Source: an uncultured Bacteroidales bacterium (GTDB taxonomy: Bacteria; Bacteroidota; Bacteroidia; Bacteroidales; Bacteroidaceae). From it: a stretch of 64,000 nucleotides of DNA. Under the pieces are notes generated by a model that worked only from the letters and a program-made list of their open reading frames with translations, had not been told where the DNA came from and did no database searches. Both the position numbers and the translations under genes were made by a program. The stretch is from positions 1 through 64,000 of the forward strand of contig CACWTU010000010.1 in the NCBI GenBank assembly GCA_902763885.1, given 5' to 3'. Shown here piece after piece: positions 1 to 8,524 of the stretch. Position 1 is the first letter of the stretch. The number at the start of each line of letters is the position of its first letter.

Positions 1-512
1 ACATTAAGCGGTTTACCGGTAAAACGGTTCACCAGGCGGTATTTCATCTTCTCTCCCAATTCAAAACGATACTTGAAAATAAGGTCCGACGGATGTGCTA
101 TGTTCTTAGGCATGTCAAACTCACGTTTGCAAGCCTTGTAGAGGTTCTCACGGGTCTGTTCCAAAAGTTCAGGATGCTCCTGCCACATATGGCACATCTC
201 TGTGAATACGCCGAACGATGTGATGCACGATGGAACCAGATTCTCATAACCGCGCTCTGTCATAAGTGAGAATATACGTGCCACCACGGTCATAGTGGTC
301 TCAAGCGGAACCACATCGGTATGATAGCCTATTCCCGTGCATGTATGCAGACGGAAATCATCAAATACATCCTTACCCAGTTCCTCCTGCATCATCCTGA
401 GGAAAGCTGTCTCAGAACCAGGGAAGAAGGTCTGGCGTATGCAGCTGCGCTCATAGTAATAATGATCGTCAGCTATTGTCTTCTGATACTCGTTCCAATA
501 ACGGTTTGCCAT
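1..512 (-). CDS. HdrB-like (CoB-CoM heterodisulfide reductase subunit B family) protein, partial
   Basis: The reading frame starts at the ATG whose complement is at 510-512 and runs off the left edge, so about 170 N-terminal residues are visible. The protein opens MANRYWNEYQKTIADDHYYY, followed by SCIRQTFFPGSE and HTCTGIGYHTD, which resembles the N-terminal half of HdrB-type proteins with cysteine-rich CCG domains. It lies 9 bases after the stop of the membrane Fe-S subunit, as the last visible gene of a four-gene operon. By family knowledge, HdrB carries a noncubane Fe-S centre for disulfide or related chemistry. The real substrate here is unknown, and methanogen coenzymes are unlikely in Bacteroidales. 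Domain assignment is from memory of the family. Confidence 0.75.
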   Translation of the reverse strand, partial: MANRYWNEYQKTIADDHYYYERSCIRQTFFPGSETAFLRMMQEELGKDVFDDFRLHTCTGIGYHTDVVPLETTMTVVARIFSLMTERGYENLVPSCITSFGVFTEMCHMWQEHPELLEQTRENLYKACKREFDMPKNIAHPSDLIFKYRFELGEKMKYRLVNRFTGKPLN

Positions 513-521
513 AATTTCGGT

Positions 522-2477
522 TCAATTAATAAGGTTCTCAGCCACCACCTCAGCTATATCGCGTACAGGATACTCATTAGTGGCGTGCTGGAACGCTTTC
601 TTACACATGGGGCATGCTGTCACAATTGAATCCACCGGTTTGCTGGTGAGATTCCGGAGTGATGCATTCCTTATTGCGGTCTGTTCTTCAATGCTGAGCT
701 TTGTATTGCCCAAGTTGAATCCGCAGCACACACTCTTCTCGCGCTGGAACTTGGTCTTCTGCAGATTGGTCACCGCACTGAGCACATTACGAGGCTCATC
801 ATAGATACCGCAACCGCGTCCAAGTTCGCAGGGATCATGATATGAAACCTTACGGTCATCATGACGCACCTTTATCCTACCCTGCTTTATGAGCATGTCT
901 ATGTACTCGGTATGATGCATGATAGGAATATCCAGATTATACTCTTTCTTGAATGACTGATAGCAGATAGGACATGATGTAACAAGCATGGTGGAACCCG
1001 ACTTGACAATCATATCGGTGTTCTTTTGGCGCAGATCGGCCGCCTGGTTAAGGAATCCCTGCTGCAGGAGCGGACGTCCGCAGCAAATGGTGTTCTGTTT
1101 GTCCATATACCAGTATTTCTGGCCGGCAGCGTTAAATATCTTCTCCATTGACTCCGTAATACCCGGTGTAAGATGTGACATACAACCGCCGAAATATGCC
1201 ACACGTCCTATGGCATTGAATGGAATCTGCCTCTTGGACAGATACTTGTAATTTCCCGTAGTATCAAGCTTGCCCTTGTCACGTGTCATGCGGCGCAATG
1301 CACTCAGGTCAATGCCTACCGGGCAGTCAACCGTGCATCGGTCACACATAAGGCAGTTGTCAGCTATCATCTTAAGACGGTTTCCACGCTCCTGGTTACG
1401 CAGGCTGCGGATAAGATATACAGACTGTATCTCATGGTTCTCCAGGACCTTGTCCATGGGGCAGCCCGATATGCAGACGCCGCAACGCGAGCATGCGTTC
1501 AGCTCAATGTATGTGTAACCCGTCTTGCGAGGTCCTTCAGTTACACCTATCTTACGGAACCAGATAAGCAGAAGCTCCGTAAAGATATGCATGTAACGGG
1601 TAAACGGCATGGTTATAAAGAATACGCCAAGCATAAGTGAGTAGAACATCCAGAGCGATGTCTCCATGCCGCGTACAATCATGGGGTCGAACAGGTTACC
1701 CACAGCCTGAGTAAAGAATCCGCCGTTGCCGTACAGACATGCCGTAACAGACTCAGCCAGCAGACGCAGAGGGAATATCATCCACAGCGAGAACTTGGCA
1801 AAACGGTCAACCAGGGTATGCTTGGTGGTACGGCGCATTCCTAAGATCTTGGACCAGAATATCTTGACCATGGCCATTGTAAGACCCAGGAATATATATA
1901 GCAGCAGGCCATCCATAAGGTCTGAGTAGGCCTTGTGCTTGCGGAAAGATGCCGGAGCCTTATGAACGAAATAGCGATAGAAAATACCTACGTAGAAAGG
2001 ACGGTTATAATCTATGCGGGCTATACCCTCCTCTGTCTCAACACGGTAACGGCGCTGGTTCAGGAATTCAGGATTCTTGTCCTCACCTGTAGTACGTATG
2101 TGCCATCCGTTCTGCTGTTCAAGTTCATGAAGGTAATCAATAGACTGCTCATGCTGCATGGTATAGAAAGCGTCACGGCTCTCTATTGCCCCCACCACAA
2201 TAAGCAGGAACCAGCCCAAGGCAAAAGCCTGATGCATTATGCCAAGCAGGACATTCTTCTTTATGATACGTACGTGAATAAGACCCTCACGCAGCATCTC
2301 CCATATTGCAGGGATTATCTTCCATGAGTACCAGTTGTGTCTTATTATCTCTCTCTGCTCATCACTGAACCGTCTGATCCATTTTACATACTTGAATATG
2401 ATAATGGAGAACAGGAGTATGGTTCCAATCAGGAACGGGATGACAAAATCATTATATGGATATGCGTGTATCTTCAT
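522..2477 (-). CDS. Membrane Fe-S oxidoreductase, fused DsrM/HdrE-like and DsrK/HdrD-like subunit
   Basis: 651 residues. The N-terminal third has several hydrophobic segments (about residues 10-30, 75-97, 190-215, 230-250 and 275-300) like the nitrate-reductase-gamma/DsrM/HdrE cytochrome b family. Two 4Fe-4S motifs follow, CSRCGVCISGCP and CLMCDRCTVDCP. Two cysteine-rich CCG domains come last, with YFGGCMSH, CCGRPLL, CPICYQSF, CCGFN and CPMCKKAF. Separate proteins in Dsr and Hme complexes are therefore joined here. The expected role is electron transfer between the menaquinone pool and cytoplasmic Fe-S partners. Its ATG overlaps the stop of the upstream ferredoxin-like gene by 4 bases (ATGA), implying translational coupling. 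Confidence 0.85.
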   Translation of the reverse strand: MKIHAYPYNDFVIPFLIGTILLFSIIIFKYVKWIRRFSDEQREIIRHNWYSWKIIPAIWEMLREGLIHVRIIKKNVLLGIMHQAFALGWFLLIVVGAIESRDAFYTMQHEQSIDYLHELEQQNGWHIRTTGEDKNPEFLNQRRYRVETEEGIARIDYNRPFYVGIFYRYFVHKAPASFRKHKAYSDLMDGLLLYIFLGLTMAMVKIFWSKILGMRRTTKHTLVDRFAKFSLWMIFPLRLLAESVTACLYGNGGFFTQAVGNLFDPMIVRGMETSLWMFYSLMLGVFFITMPFTRYMHIFTELLLIWFRKIGVTEGPRKTGYTYIELNACSRCGVCISGCPMDKVLENHEIQSVYLIRSLRNQERGNRLKMIADNCLMCDRCTVDCPVGIDLSALRRMTRDKGKLDTTGNYKYLSKRQIPFNAIGRVAYFGGCMSHLTPGITESMEKIFNAAGQKYWYMDKQNTICCGRPLLQQGFLNQAADLRQKNTDMIVKSGSTMLVTSCPICYQSFKKEYNLDIPIMHHTEYIDMLIKQGRIKVRHDDRKVSYHDPCELGRGCGIYDEPRNVLSAVTNLQKTKFQREKSVCCGFNLGNTKLSIEEQTAIRNASLRNLTSKPVDSIVTACPMCKKAFQHATNEYPVRDIAEVVAENLIN

Positions 2478-2821
2478 CTCTTTCCTGTTTTCTTGGGTTC
2501 ATCAAGTATCTCACGCATATTCATAATGAGCGCACGCAGGTTCACCCCACGTGGACATACCAGTGTGCATTTGCCGCAGAGCATGCATTTGCGCAACTCA
2601 TCGGCAAGGCCGTCATACTCTCCCCTGCGGAAAGAGGTGTGTACACGGCGTATGCTGAAATCAGTAAACTGACGGGCAGAGCATGTGGCACTGCAGTTTC
2701 CGCACTGGAAACAACGCTTGAATGACGGTACCAGTTCCTGCAGCCTGTAGAATTTCTCAAGCGAGGTCTTGTCAAGATTCTCCTGCCTGGTCTCTTTTAA
2801 GGCGAATCCAAAATCAATCAT
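2474..2821 (-). CDS. Small HdrC-like 4Fe-4S protein
   Basis: 115 residues with two 4Fe-4S motifs, CFQCGNCSATC and CMLCGKCTLVCPRG, in the arrangement of HdrC/GlpC-type dicluster proteins. There is no signal peptide, so it acts in the cytoplasm, probably as an electron wire between its neighbours. It overlaps the end of the larger HdrC-like gene by 8 bases and the start of the membrane subunit by 4, so the three genes form one translationally coupled unit. The partner assignment is inferred from context. Confidence 0.85.
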   Translation of the reverse strand: MIDFGFALKETRQENLDKTSLEKFYRLQELVPSFKRCFQCGNCSATCSARQFTDFSIRRVHTSFRRGEYDGLADELRKCMLCGKCTLVCPRGVNLRALIMNMREILDEPKKTGKR

Positions 2822-3431
2822 CCTTCTTACCGTTTAAGATGGCATCATGAAAATCCATTCCGCCCGTAACCTTGAATATGTTGCGCAGTTCCTCCATGGT
2901 CTCAGGGCAAATCTCACGCAAGGCACCGGCCCCCTTACCATGATAGTTGGCACCGAATTTTGGAGCCACCTCCTTGATATTCTTTATGTACCACTCCCAC
3001 GCAGGTCCCTGCTCAGGATGCATCTGAGGAGGCACCTTATCAGGATGAACGCAATAACCTATCTCCAGGATATTGTTTCCGATACCTGCCATAAGGGCTG
3101 TCTGCTGACGTCCCATGCGGCTCTCCTTGTAGTATCCCATCTCCTGTGACACCTTACGCAGAATATTGATTACCGCACCCGGAACATTACCACGCGGACA
3201 ACGGGGCTTGCATGACATGCACTGCCCGCAATACCAGATAGTATCGGAACGGAGCAGTTTTTCCACCTGCTCCTCATCACCGCGCTGGACGGTATCACAG
3301 ATACGGCGCGGATCATAGTCATAAAACTCGGCAGCAGGACAAATGGCGGTGCATATGCCGCAGTTCATGCAGGCTTTGAGCGAGTCCTCATACCGGGCAT
3401 CGGACTTTATCAGATCTATGAGATTTCCCAT
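2814..3431 (-). CDS. HdrC-like 4Fe-4S dicluster protein
   Basis: 205 residues. Two 4Fe-4S motifs are visible near the N-terminus: CMNCGICTAICPA (about residue 21) and CGQCMSCKPRCPRG (about residue 68). The C-terminal half has no cysteine clusters, and its DKVPPQMHPEQG and WYIKNIKEV segments are typical of HdrC homologues in anaerobes. It is the first gene of the operon, with a probable promoter 55-85 bases upstream. It is expected to relay electrons to the HdrB-like protein. No HdrA (flavin) gene lies inside the window; one may follow beyond the left edge. Confidence 0.85.
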   Translation of the reverse strand: MGNLIDLIKSDARYEDSLKACMNCGICTAICPAAEFYDYDPRRICDTVQRGDEEQVEKLLRSDTIWYCGQCMSCKPRCPRGNVPGAVINILRKVSQEMGYYKESRMGRQQTALMAGIGNNILEIGYCVHPDKVPPQMHPEQGPAWEWYIKNIKEVAPKFGANYHGKGAGALREICPETMEELRNIFKVTGGMDFHDAILNGKKDD

Positions 3432-3486
3432 AAGCTAAAATTCTCTTTTGTAATGATAAAGGCTATAGTATTACAAACAGAACCGG

Positions 3487-3515
3487 CAAATAAAGTATTG
3501 ACGAATTGTTACAAA
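3487..3515 (-). promoter_or_regulatory. Candidate promoter of the hdr-like operon
   Basis: On the minus strand TTTG (complement of 3512-3515) is followed 17 bases later by TTTATTTG (complement of 3487-3494). This is close to the Bacteroidetes -33/-7 pattern TTTG and TAnnTTTG. It lies 55 bases upstream of the first ATG of the operon. Confidence 0.4.
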
Positions 3516-3541
3516 ATAGCCTGCGTTTTTTTACGCTTGGC

Positions 3542-4621
3542 TTATCGGTCAAACTTTTTGCGGTTCATCTTCATGGCGCGGAAGAGCAGCTTGGATAGCG
3601 GCTTTTCACGGTTACGCTTAAGAAGACTTATGTACCAGTTCAGCTTCTTGGCTACCGATATGCGGTATGTCTCAACAAACTCTATCAGGGTACCGTCAGG
3701 ATCCTCAATATAGGTGAAACGGCCAGATGCATCACCCATGTTGAACACCTTGCCGTCAGGGCAGCTGTCAACGGTGAAAGGATGACCGTTCTCTGCACAC
3801 CATTTAGCCAGTTCATCCATACCTGTCACGTCATAGCATATCTGGATGAATCCGGGATCACCCCAATAGCGGCCCTCATATATCTTACGCGGCTCACGGT
3901 CCAAGCTCTGGACCAACTCAATGTAACCGGTGGGGAATATGGGAGCAAACGCGCCCTTGTTGGGCTCATTCCATTTGAGCATCACGCGACGGAACTCACC
4001 GCTACCACCAGCCAGAGGTGCCAGGTCATCAAACTTACCCTTGACATCAAACACCTTGACCTTATAGCCCAGTATATCGGAATAGACCTTCAGAGCCTTG
4101 TCTATATCAGTAACACCTATCATGCAGCCCAACATACCGCCAAAATCCTTACCCTCATCCAGAAGCAGGTAGTCATCCTGGACTGCCTGGAACCAGTTAC
4201 CTGCAGGATCTGTGATATAGAATGTCTTGGAACCATCAGGGGCTGTAAGAATAGGGCTGACCTTATCCCACTTAGCGCTCACATAAGCATGGGCCTTCTG
4301 CACATTACGGCATTTGACCTTGGCGCAGAATATGCCCAGGTCTCCTACCTGTATCTGGAAGCCCACAGGCTGGGGCTTACGGTCAGAATACTGCCAAATC
4401 TCAAAACCGCCGCCGCCCTGAAGGTTCATGGCAATTGCAGCATGGCGTTTCTGAGGCTGACCGCCTGTATAAGGGAGCATACGCTCAGCTACCGTATCAT
4501 CCTCAAGAATGCGGATATCAACCCCGAATATATCAATGTACCATTTCCATGCGTCATAGACCGATGTGGTACCTACTCCTATCTGCTGTATTCCGGTAAT
4601 AAAGAAATTGCCTTTATCCAT
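3542..4621 (-). CDS. Two-domain VOC (glyoxalase/dioxygenase fold) protein
   Basis: 359 residues with no signal peptide. Two vicinal-oxygen-chelate modules are visible. The first opens at about residue 9 (GIQQIGVGTTSVYDAWKWYI) and ends with FYITDPAGNWFQ. The second opens near residue 165 (LGCMIGVTDIDKALKVYSDI) and ends TYIEDPDGTLIEFVE. Such proteins bind a divalent metal and include glyoxalases, epimerases and extradiol dioxygenases; no specific substrate can be read. A basic tail (KKLNWYISLLKRNREKP) follows the second domain and is unusual for the family. The gene lies 110 bases upstream of the hdr-like operon on the same strand and could be functionally linked to it. Confidence 0.75.
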   Translation of the reverse strand: MDKGNFFITGIQQIGVGTTSVYDAWKWYIDIFGVDIRILEDDTVAERMLPYTGGQPQKRHAAIAMNLQGGGGFEIWQYSDRKPQPVGFQIQVGDLGIFCAKVKCRNVQKAHAYVSAKWDKVSPILTAPDGSKTFYITDPAGNWFQAVQDDYLLLDEGKDFGGMLGCMIGVTDIDKALKVYSDILGYKVKVFDVKGKFDDLAPLAGGSGEFRRVMLKWNEPNKGAFAPIFPTGYIELVQSLDREPRKIYEGRYWGDPGFIQICYDVTGMDELAKWCAENGHPFTVDSCPDGKVFNMGDASGRFTYIEDPDGTLIEFVETYRISVAKKLNWYISLLKRNREKPLSKLLFRAMKMNRKKFDR

Positions 4622-4647
4622 GTAATTGATGTTATTTTATTAAGGTG

Positions 4648-4655
4648 CAATATTA
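4648..4655 (-). promoter_or_regulatory. -7 box of the VOC gene
   Basis: The minus strand reads TAATATTG here, 26 bases before the ATG, matching the Bacteroidetes -7 element TAnnTTTG at 7 of 8 positions. No clear -33 TTTG is seen. Confidence 0.4.
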
Positions 4656-4751
4656 CTCATTTTCCACGGTTCCTGCAATCCGTGCAGCTCCAAAAAGCCC
4701 CCTTGAAACAAAAAAAACCGGGCACATTCCAGCTTATTGAGCAAATATGAT

Positions 4752-4759
4752 TACTTTCG
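4752..4759 (+). promoter_or_regulatory. -7 box of tatA-tatC
   Basis: TACTTTCG, a near match to TAnnTTTG, ends 33 bases before the tatA ATG. It suggests transcription of the two tat genes from a short leader. Confidence 0.4.
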
Positions 4760-4792
4760 CAAAAACTTGCATATTACAACAAACAAAACGCA

Positions 4793-5017
4793 ATGAAACT
4801 TTATCCGCTTTTACTGGGTCTTGGGACCGGTGAGATAATCGTCATAGTTCTTGTCATCCTGCTTTTGTTCGGAGCAAAACGTATCCCCGAACTCATGAAG
4901 AGCATGGGCAAGGGCGTAAAGAGCTTCAAGGAGGGAATGAAGGATGTTGAGAAAGAGATCAACGCTCCCGATGAGCCCTCTAAGGAATCCAACAAAACCG
5001 ATTCAGAATCCAAGTAA
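4793..5017 (+). CDS. tatA: Sec-independent protein translocase TatA/E
   Basis: 74 residues. A single N-terminal membrane helix (GEIIVIVLVILLLFGAKRIP) is followed by the hinge and an amphipathic helix (ELMKSMGKGVKSFKEGMKDVE), then a charged disordered tail. This is the classical TatA layout, including the FGAKRIPEL hinge motif. TatA oligomerises to let folded proteins cross the inner membrane. The ATG lies 15 bases upstream of tatC in an operon. No separate TatB is present next to it, as in minimal TatAC systems. Confidence 0.95.
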   Translation: MKLYPLLLGLGTGEIIVIVLVILLLFGAKRIPELMKSMGKGVKSFKEGMKDVEKEINAPDEPSKESNKTDSESK

Positions 5018-5032
5018 CCGGCCCGGTCAGTC

Positions 5033-5830
5033 ATGGCTGCCAATGATGACAAGCCAATGACTTTCTGGGATCATCTGGACGCTCTCAGGGATGTCATTCT
5101 GCGCGTCCTCGCCGTGGCTGTGGTGGGGTTCATTGTCGCATTCTGCTTTAAGGAACCTCTTTTCAGACTGATTCTTGCACCCAGCACATCCGATTTTGTT
5201 CTATATCGCTGGATTGTTTCAGCAGCGTCACTGTTTGGCGTTGACGCATCGGCCCTGCAGGACTTTAGCGTTGACCTGTTCAGCACCACCCTTACAGCCC
5301 AGTTCATGATTCACATGAAAATGGCATTCTACGTAAGCCTGGTGGTCATAATGCCATACACGCTCTACATGCTGTTCGGATTTGTCAAGCCGGCCCTGCA
5401 TCAGAACGAGCGTAAGGGTTCCACAAAAGTAATTGTATGGTCATACGTGCTGTTCATGACAGGCATTGTCCTGGATTATCTTGTGATTTTCCCGCTTGCA
5501 TTCCGTTTTCTGGGCACATATCAGGTTAGTGATATGATTCCAAACATAATCACCCTGGAATCCTACACAGACCTGCTCATAACCCTGACCCTGCTCATGG
5601 GCATACTATTTGAACTGCCCATACTGGCATGGTTCCTTCACAAACTGGGTATTATAAACGCAGATTTCATGAAAAAATACCGCCGCCATGCCATAGTTAT
5701 AATTTTGGTCATTGCGGCGATAATAACTCCTACAACCGATGTCTTTACGCTGACAATCGTCACCCTGCCTATCTACCTCCTCTACGAGGTAAGCATAGCT
5801 ATTATTTCATCTTCCACCAGTCAAAGGTGA
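5033..5830 (+). CDS. tatC: Sec-independent protein translocase TatC
   Basis: 265 residues, six hydrophobic segments and the TatC signature at the N-terminus (TFWDHLDALRDVILR), plus FVKPALHQNERK, a variant of the conserved FxxPGL loop. TatC recognises twin-arginine signal peptides and recruits TatA. It starts 15 bases after the tatA stop. Its 3' end overlaps the convergent GH43 gene by 29 bases, so the two genes read through each other's last codons. Confidence 0.95.
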   Translation: MAANDDKPMTFWDHLDALRDVILRVLAVAVVGFIVAFCFKEPLFRLILAPSTSDFVLYRWIVSAASLFGVDASALQDFSVDLFSTTLTAQFMIHMKMAFYVSLVVIMPYTLYMLFGFVKPALHQNERKGSTKVIVWSYVLFMTGIVLDYLVIFPLAFRFLGTYQVSDMIPNIITLESYTDLLITLTLLMGILFELPILAWFLHKLGIINADFMKKYRRHAIVIILVIAAIITPTTDVFTLTIVTLPIYLLYEVSIAIISSSTSQR

Positions 5831-8507
5831 AGAGGTCCTTGCCTACCCCGGTAAACACAAAGTAGAGGTCATGCGTACCGCGGATGCGGCGTTTGAATTT
5901 ACGGGTGAATGTTATGAACTCAGTCTTTCCACCGGTAGGCTTAACTGATATCACGGCAACAGCAGGACTGTCCGGGCTGTCCAGATGAACCTCTATGCAA
6001 CCCAAACCGTCTGAACCTACTGACGCCAGGATCTTCTTGGCTCCCTTACGTCCAAAATCCACTCCGCGCACCAGGATGTACTCTCCATTGTCAATGTCAT
6101 GCACGTACATGTTTCTGGGCAAATAACCCAAATCATCATCAAACTCAAACTCATAATCCACATATGATGTCTTGAGTCCGTAACCCCATGCCATAGTCTC
6201 CGCCTCAACCCTATGACTCGTTAATTTGTCATCACGACGGTACGGGTCAAACGGCTTTACCTGCTCAACCACATTATCCAGGAAATAGGGAACCTCCTGA
6301 ATGGTACCATCGGGATTATAGTGAAGCTCTGCTACAGATACAGAACGCTGCTCGGCATGTGCGAATGTCTTGAGATGCATAATGTCATAGTTCAAGCCAA
6401 ACACATAGCTCTTGCCATTGAACTCAATTATTCCCGGATGGTTGCCACGGGTACGTACAGTGTGGTCCATGATATGTCCCTTGTACTCCCAGGGGCCCTC
6501 AGGACCGTCACTCATGGCATAGCCTATACCCTCCGGACAGCAGGTTGATGCAAAAGCCATGTAATAACGGCCGTTATGCTTCCAGAACCAAGGACCCTCC
6601 TGATAATCCTGTATCTTGGGATGCTTTATGATAGGTCCAGCAAGTGAAACCATATCCTTACCCAACTTAACTGAATATAGATTGGGGTTACCCCAGTACA
6701 TATATGCCTGACCGTCATCATCAACCCAAACGGTGGGGTCTATGTCATCCCAGTTCTCTTTCTGCCATACCAGCGGCTCACCCAGCGGGTCATGGAAAGG
6801 ACCGTAAGGTGTACTTGACTCAAGCACTCCTATACCGTGTCCGTGTATGGGACAATACATGTAGTATTGACCGTTCTCAGCCACCACCTGCTCAGCCCAC
6901 GCGCCGTTCTTGCCATCATAGTACTTGAAGTCATCGAGCGATGCCACCGGCCCGTAATCCTGCCAGTTCACCATATCATCCGATGTATAGAGCAGCCAGT
7001 CAAACATCTGGAACCCACGTGCGCCATCCTCATCATGAGTTGTATAGAGGTACACCTTGCCGTCTATGACCACTGGCGCGGGATCGGCAGTAAAGCGGGT
7101 CTGTACAATAGGCATATTGGCATGGGCATTAAACTGCCACCAGTCAAGTGTAAAAGGCTTGTCGCTTTCACAACGGAACTTGAGGTAGAGGTCATGAACA
7201 CCTTTTATATCTGTATCTATCAGATATGTAAATGCGGTAGTGCGGAAACCGGCATTGTCGGTATTGACAGGAACCTTGCAGAAAGGTTCACCATCCATAC
7301 CGTCAATATAGAACTCTATGGTACCCTTGCCTTTCTGCTCTCCTACCACTACAACTACAGCCTTCTGACCGCAATCCTTAAAGTCAACTGAGCGTACACG
7401 AATCCAGTCACCGTCATCTATATCGGTAACAAAATGGTCACGGCCGGCGCGGCGGTCCACTTTCAGACCACGTGACTCAGCCTGAGTCTCGGCCTCTACA
7501 CGCTTGTAGGGGTCCAGATTCTTTATGGGAGCGATGACACCCTCCTTTGTAAACTTCATGAACGGGAATGTGCCGTCGGCGTTCCACCTGAACTCCTCTA
7601 CGCAGGCTGAGCGGTTGTAACCGCCGCCACCGGGCAGTCCGCCGTTGTGGTAGAACATAAAGTCACGTCCCTTGAAAGTGATGTTTCCGCCGTGGATGGT
7701 AAAGCTGTTCTCAGCCTCATCCATTATGCGGCCACGGTATGTCCACGGGCCGTTTATAGTGGGAGCGGTGGAGTATGCCATATGTTCGGGTACGCCGCCG
7801 GCGGGGTATGATATGTAGTATGTTCCGTTGCGTTTCATCACCCACGGGCCTTCCTCATACTGGGTCATCATCTCATTCTGACCCTTGGCCCAGTTCATCT
7901 TTGACTGGAGCTCACCAAAGCACTCAGGGTCATGATAACCAGGCACCTCCTGCCAGCCGTTCTTGAATGATACCATGTCATCATTCAGCTCTCCGTACCA
8001 GAGGCCCTTGTTACCCCAGAACAGGTAGGCACGACCGTCATCATCAATAAAGACGGTAGGATCTATGAATCCGAACCCTTCGGCCAGAGGTCCACCTATT
8101 GCATCGGTCCAGGGACCCTGAGGATCATCGGCCACGGCAACTGCAAGGGCATCACCACCATTGGCCTTGTTGCAGCATACATACCAGTACCACTTGCCGT
8201 TTCGCTCCACGCCCTGACAAGCCCAAGCACGCTGTCCCTGACGGGCCCATTTGAATGTGGCGGTGGTAACCTGAGTGCCCAGATAGGTCCAGTTTACCAT
8301 ATCCTCGGTGCTGAACAGCATCCAGTCCTTCATGTTGAAGTCACGGTTGCGGCCGTCCTCATCATGGTCAGTAAAGAGATAGACCTTGTCACCATATACG
8401 AACGGCGCAGGATCGGGGGTGAATACAGTGCTGATAATAGGGTTCTGGGCCGATGCCAGAACGGGCAGCATAGCCGCCATGGTCAGTAATTGTCTTGTAG
8501 TTTTCAT
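5802..8507 (-). CDS. Tandem GH43-CBM6-GH43-CBM6 secreted glycosidase
   Basis: 901 residues from the ATG at 8507, which gives a clean signal peptide (MKTTRQLLTMAAMLPVLASA); an upstream in-frame start at 8540 would overlap maf. Order: GH43 at about 20-325, CBM6-like at 335-462, GH43 at 468-750, CBM6-like at 765-901. Each catalytic domain keeps the three expected acids: D32 in TPDPAP, D149 in FIDPTV and E219 in EEGPW; then D475 in TADPAP, D590 in DIDPTV and E637 in QEGPW. Both CBMs share RVEAET at the start and a DWW near the end. GH43 enzymes remove arabinose or xylose from plant hemicellulose. The halves are clear internal paralogues. The gene lies 17 bases after maf and may be cotranscribed. 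Confidence 0.9.
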   Translation of the reverse strand: MKTTRQLLTMAAMLPVLASAQNPIISTVFTPDPAPFVYGDKVYLFTDHDEDGRNRDFNMKDWMLFSTEDMVNWTYLGTQVTTATFKWARQGQRAWACQGVERNGKWYWYVCCNKANGGDALAVAVADDPQGPWTDAIGGPLAEGFGFIDPTVFIDDDGRAYLFWGNKGLWYGELNDDMVSFKNGWQEVPGYHDPECFGELQSKMNWAKGQNEMMTQYEEGPWVMKRNGTYYISYPAGGVPEHMAYSTAPTINGPWTYRGRIMDEAENSFTIHGGNITFKGRDFMFYHNGGLPGGGGYNRSACVEEFRWNADGTFPFMKFTKEGVIAPIKNLDPYKRVEAETQAESRGLKVDRRAGRDHFVTDIDDGDWIRVRSVDFKDCGQKAVVVVVGEQKGKGTIEFYIDGMDGEPFCKVPVNTDNAGFRTTAFTYLIDTDIKGVHDLYLKFRCESDKPFTLDWWQFNAHANMPIVQTRFTADPAPVVIDGKVYLYTTHDEDGARGFQMFDWLLYTSDDMVNWQDYGPVASLDDFKYYDGKNGAWAEQVVAENGQYYMYCPIHGHGIGVLESSTPYGPFHDPLGEPLVWQKENWDDIDPTVWVDDDGQAYMYWGNPNLYSVKLGKDMVSLAGPIIKHPKIQDYQEGPWFWKHNGRYYMAFASTCCPEGIGYAMSDGPEGPWEYKGHIMDHTVRTRGNHPGIIEFNGKSYVFGLNYDIMHLKTFAHAEQRSVSVAELHYNPDGTIQEVPYFLDNVVEQVKPFDPYRRDDKLTSHRVEAETMAWGYGLKTSYVDYEFEFDDDLGYLPRNMYVHDIDNGEYILVRGVDFGRKGAKKILASVGSDGLGCIEVHLDSPDSPAVAVISVKPTGGKTEFITFTRKFKRRIRGTHDLYFVFTGVGKDLFTFDWWKMK

Positions 8508-8524
8508 AAGTTTAAGGATATTGA

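Noticed and set aside
3782-4750. Long open frame (322 codons) on the plus strand opposite the VOC gene
   Set aside because: It is the antisense shadow of a well-supported two-domain protein. Its translation shows no domain, and it has no promoter or leader of its own.
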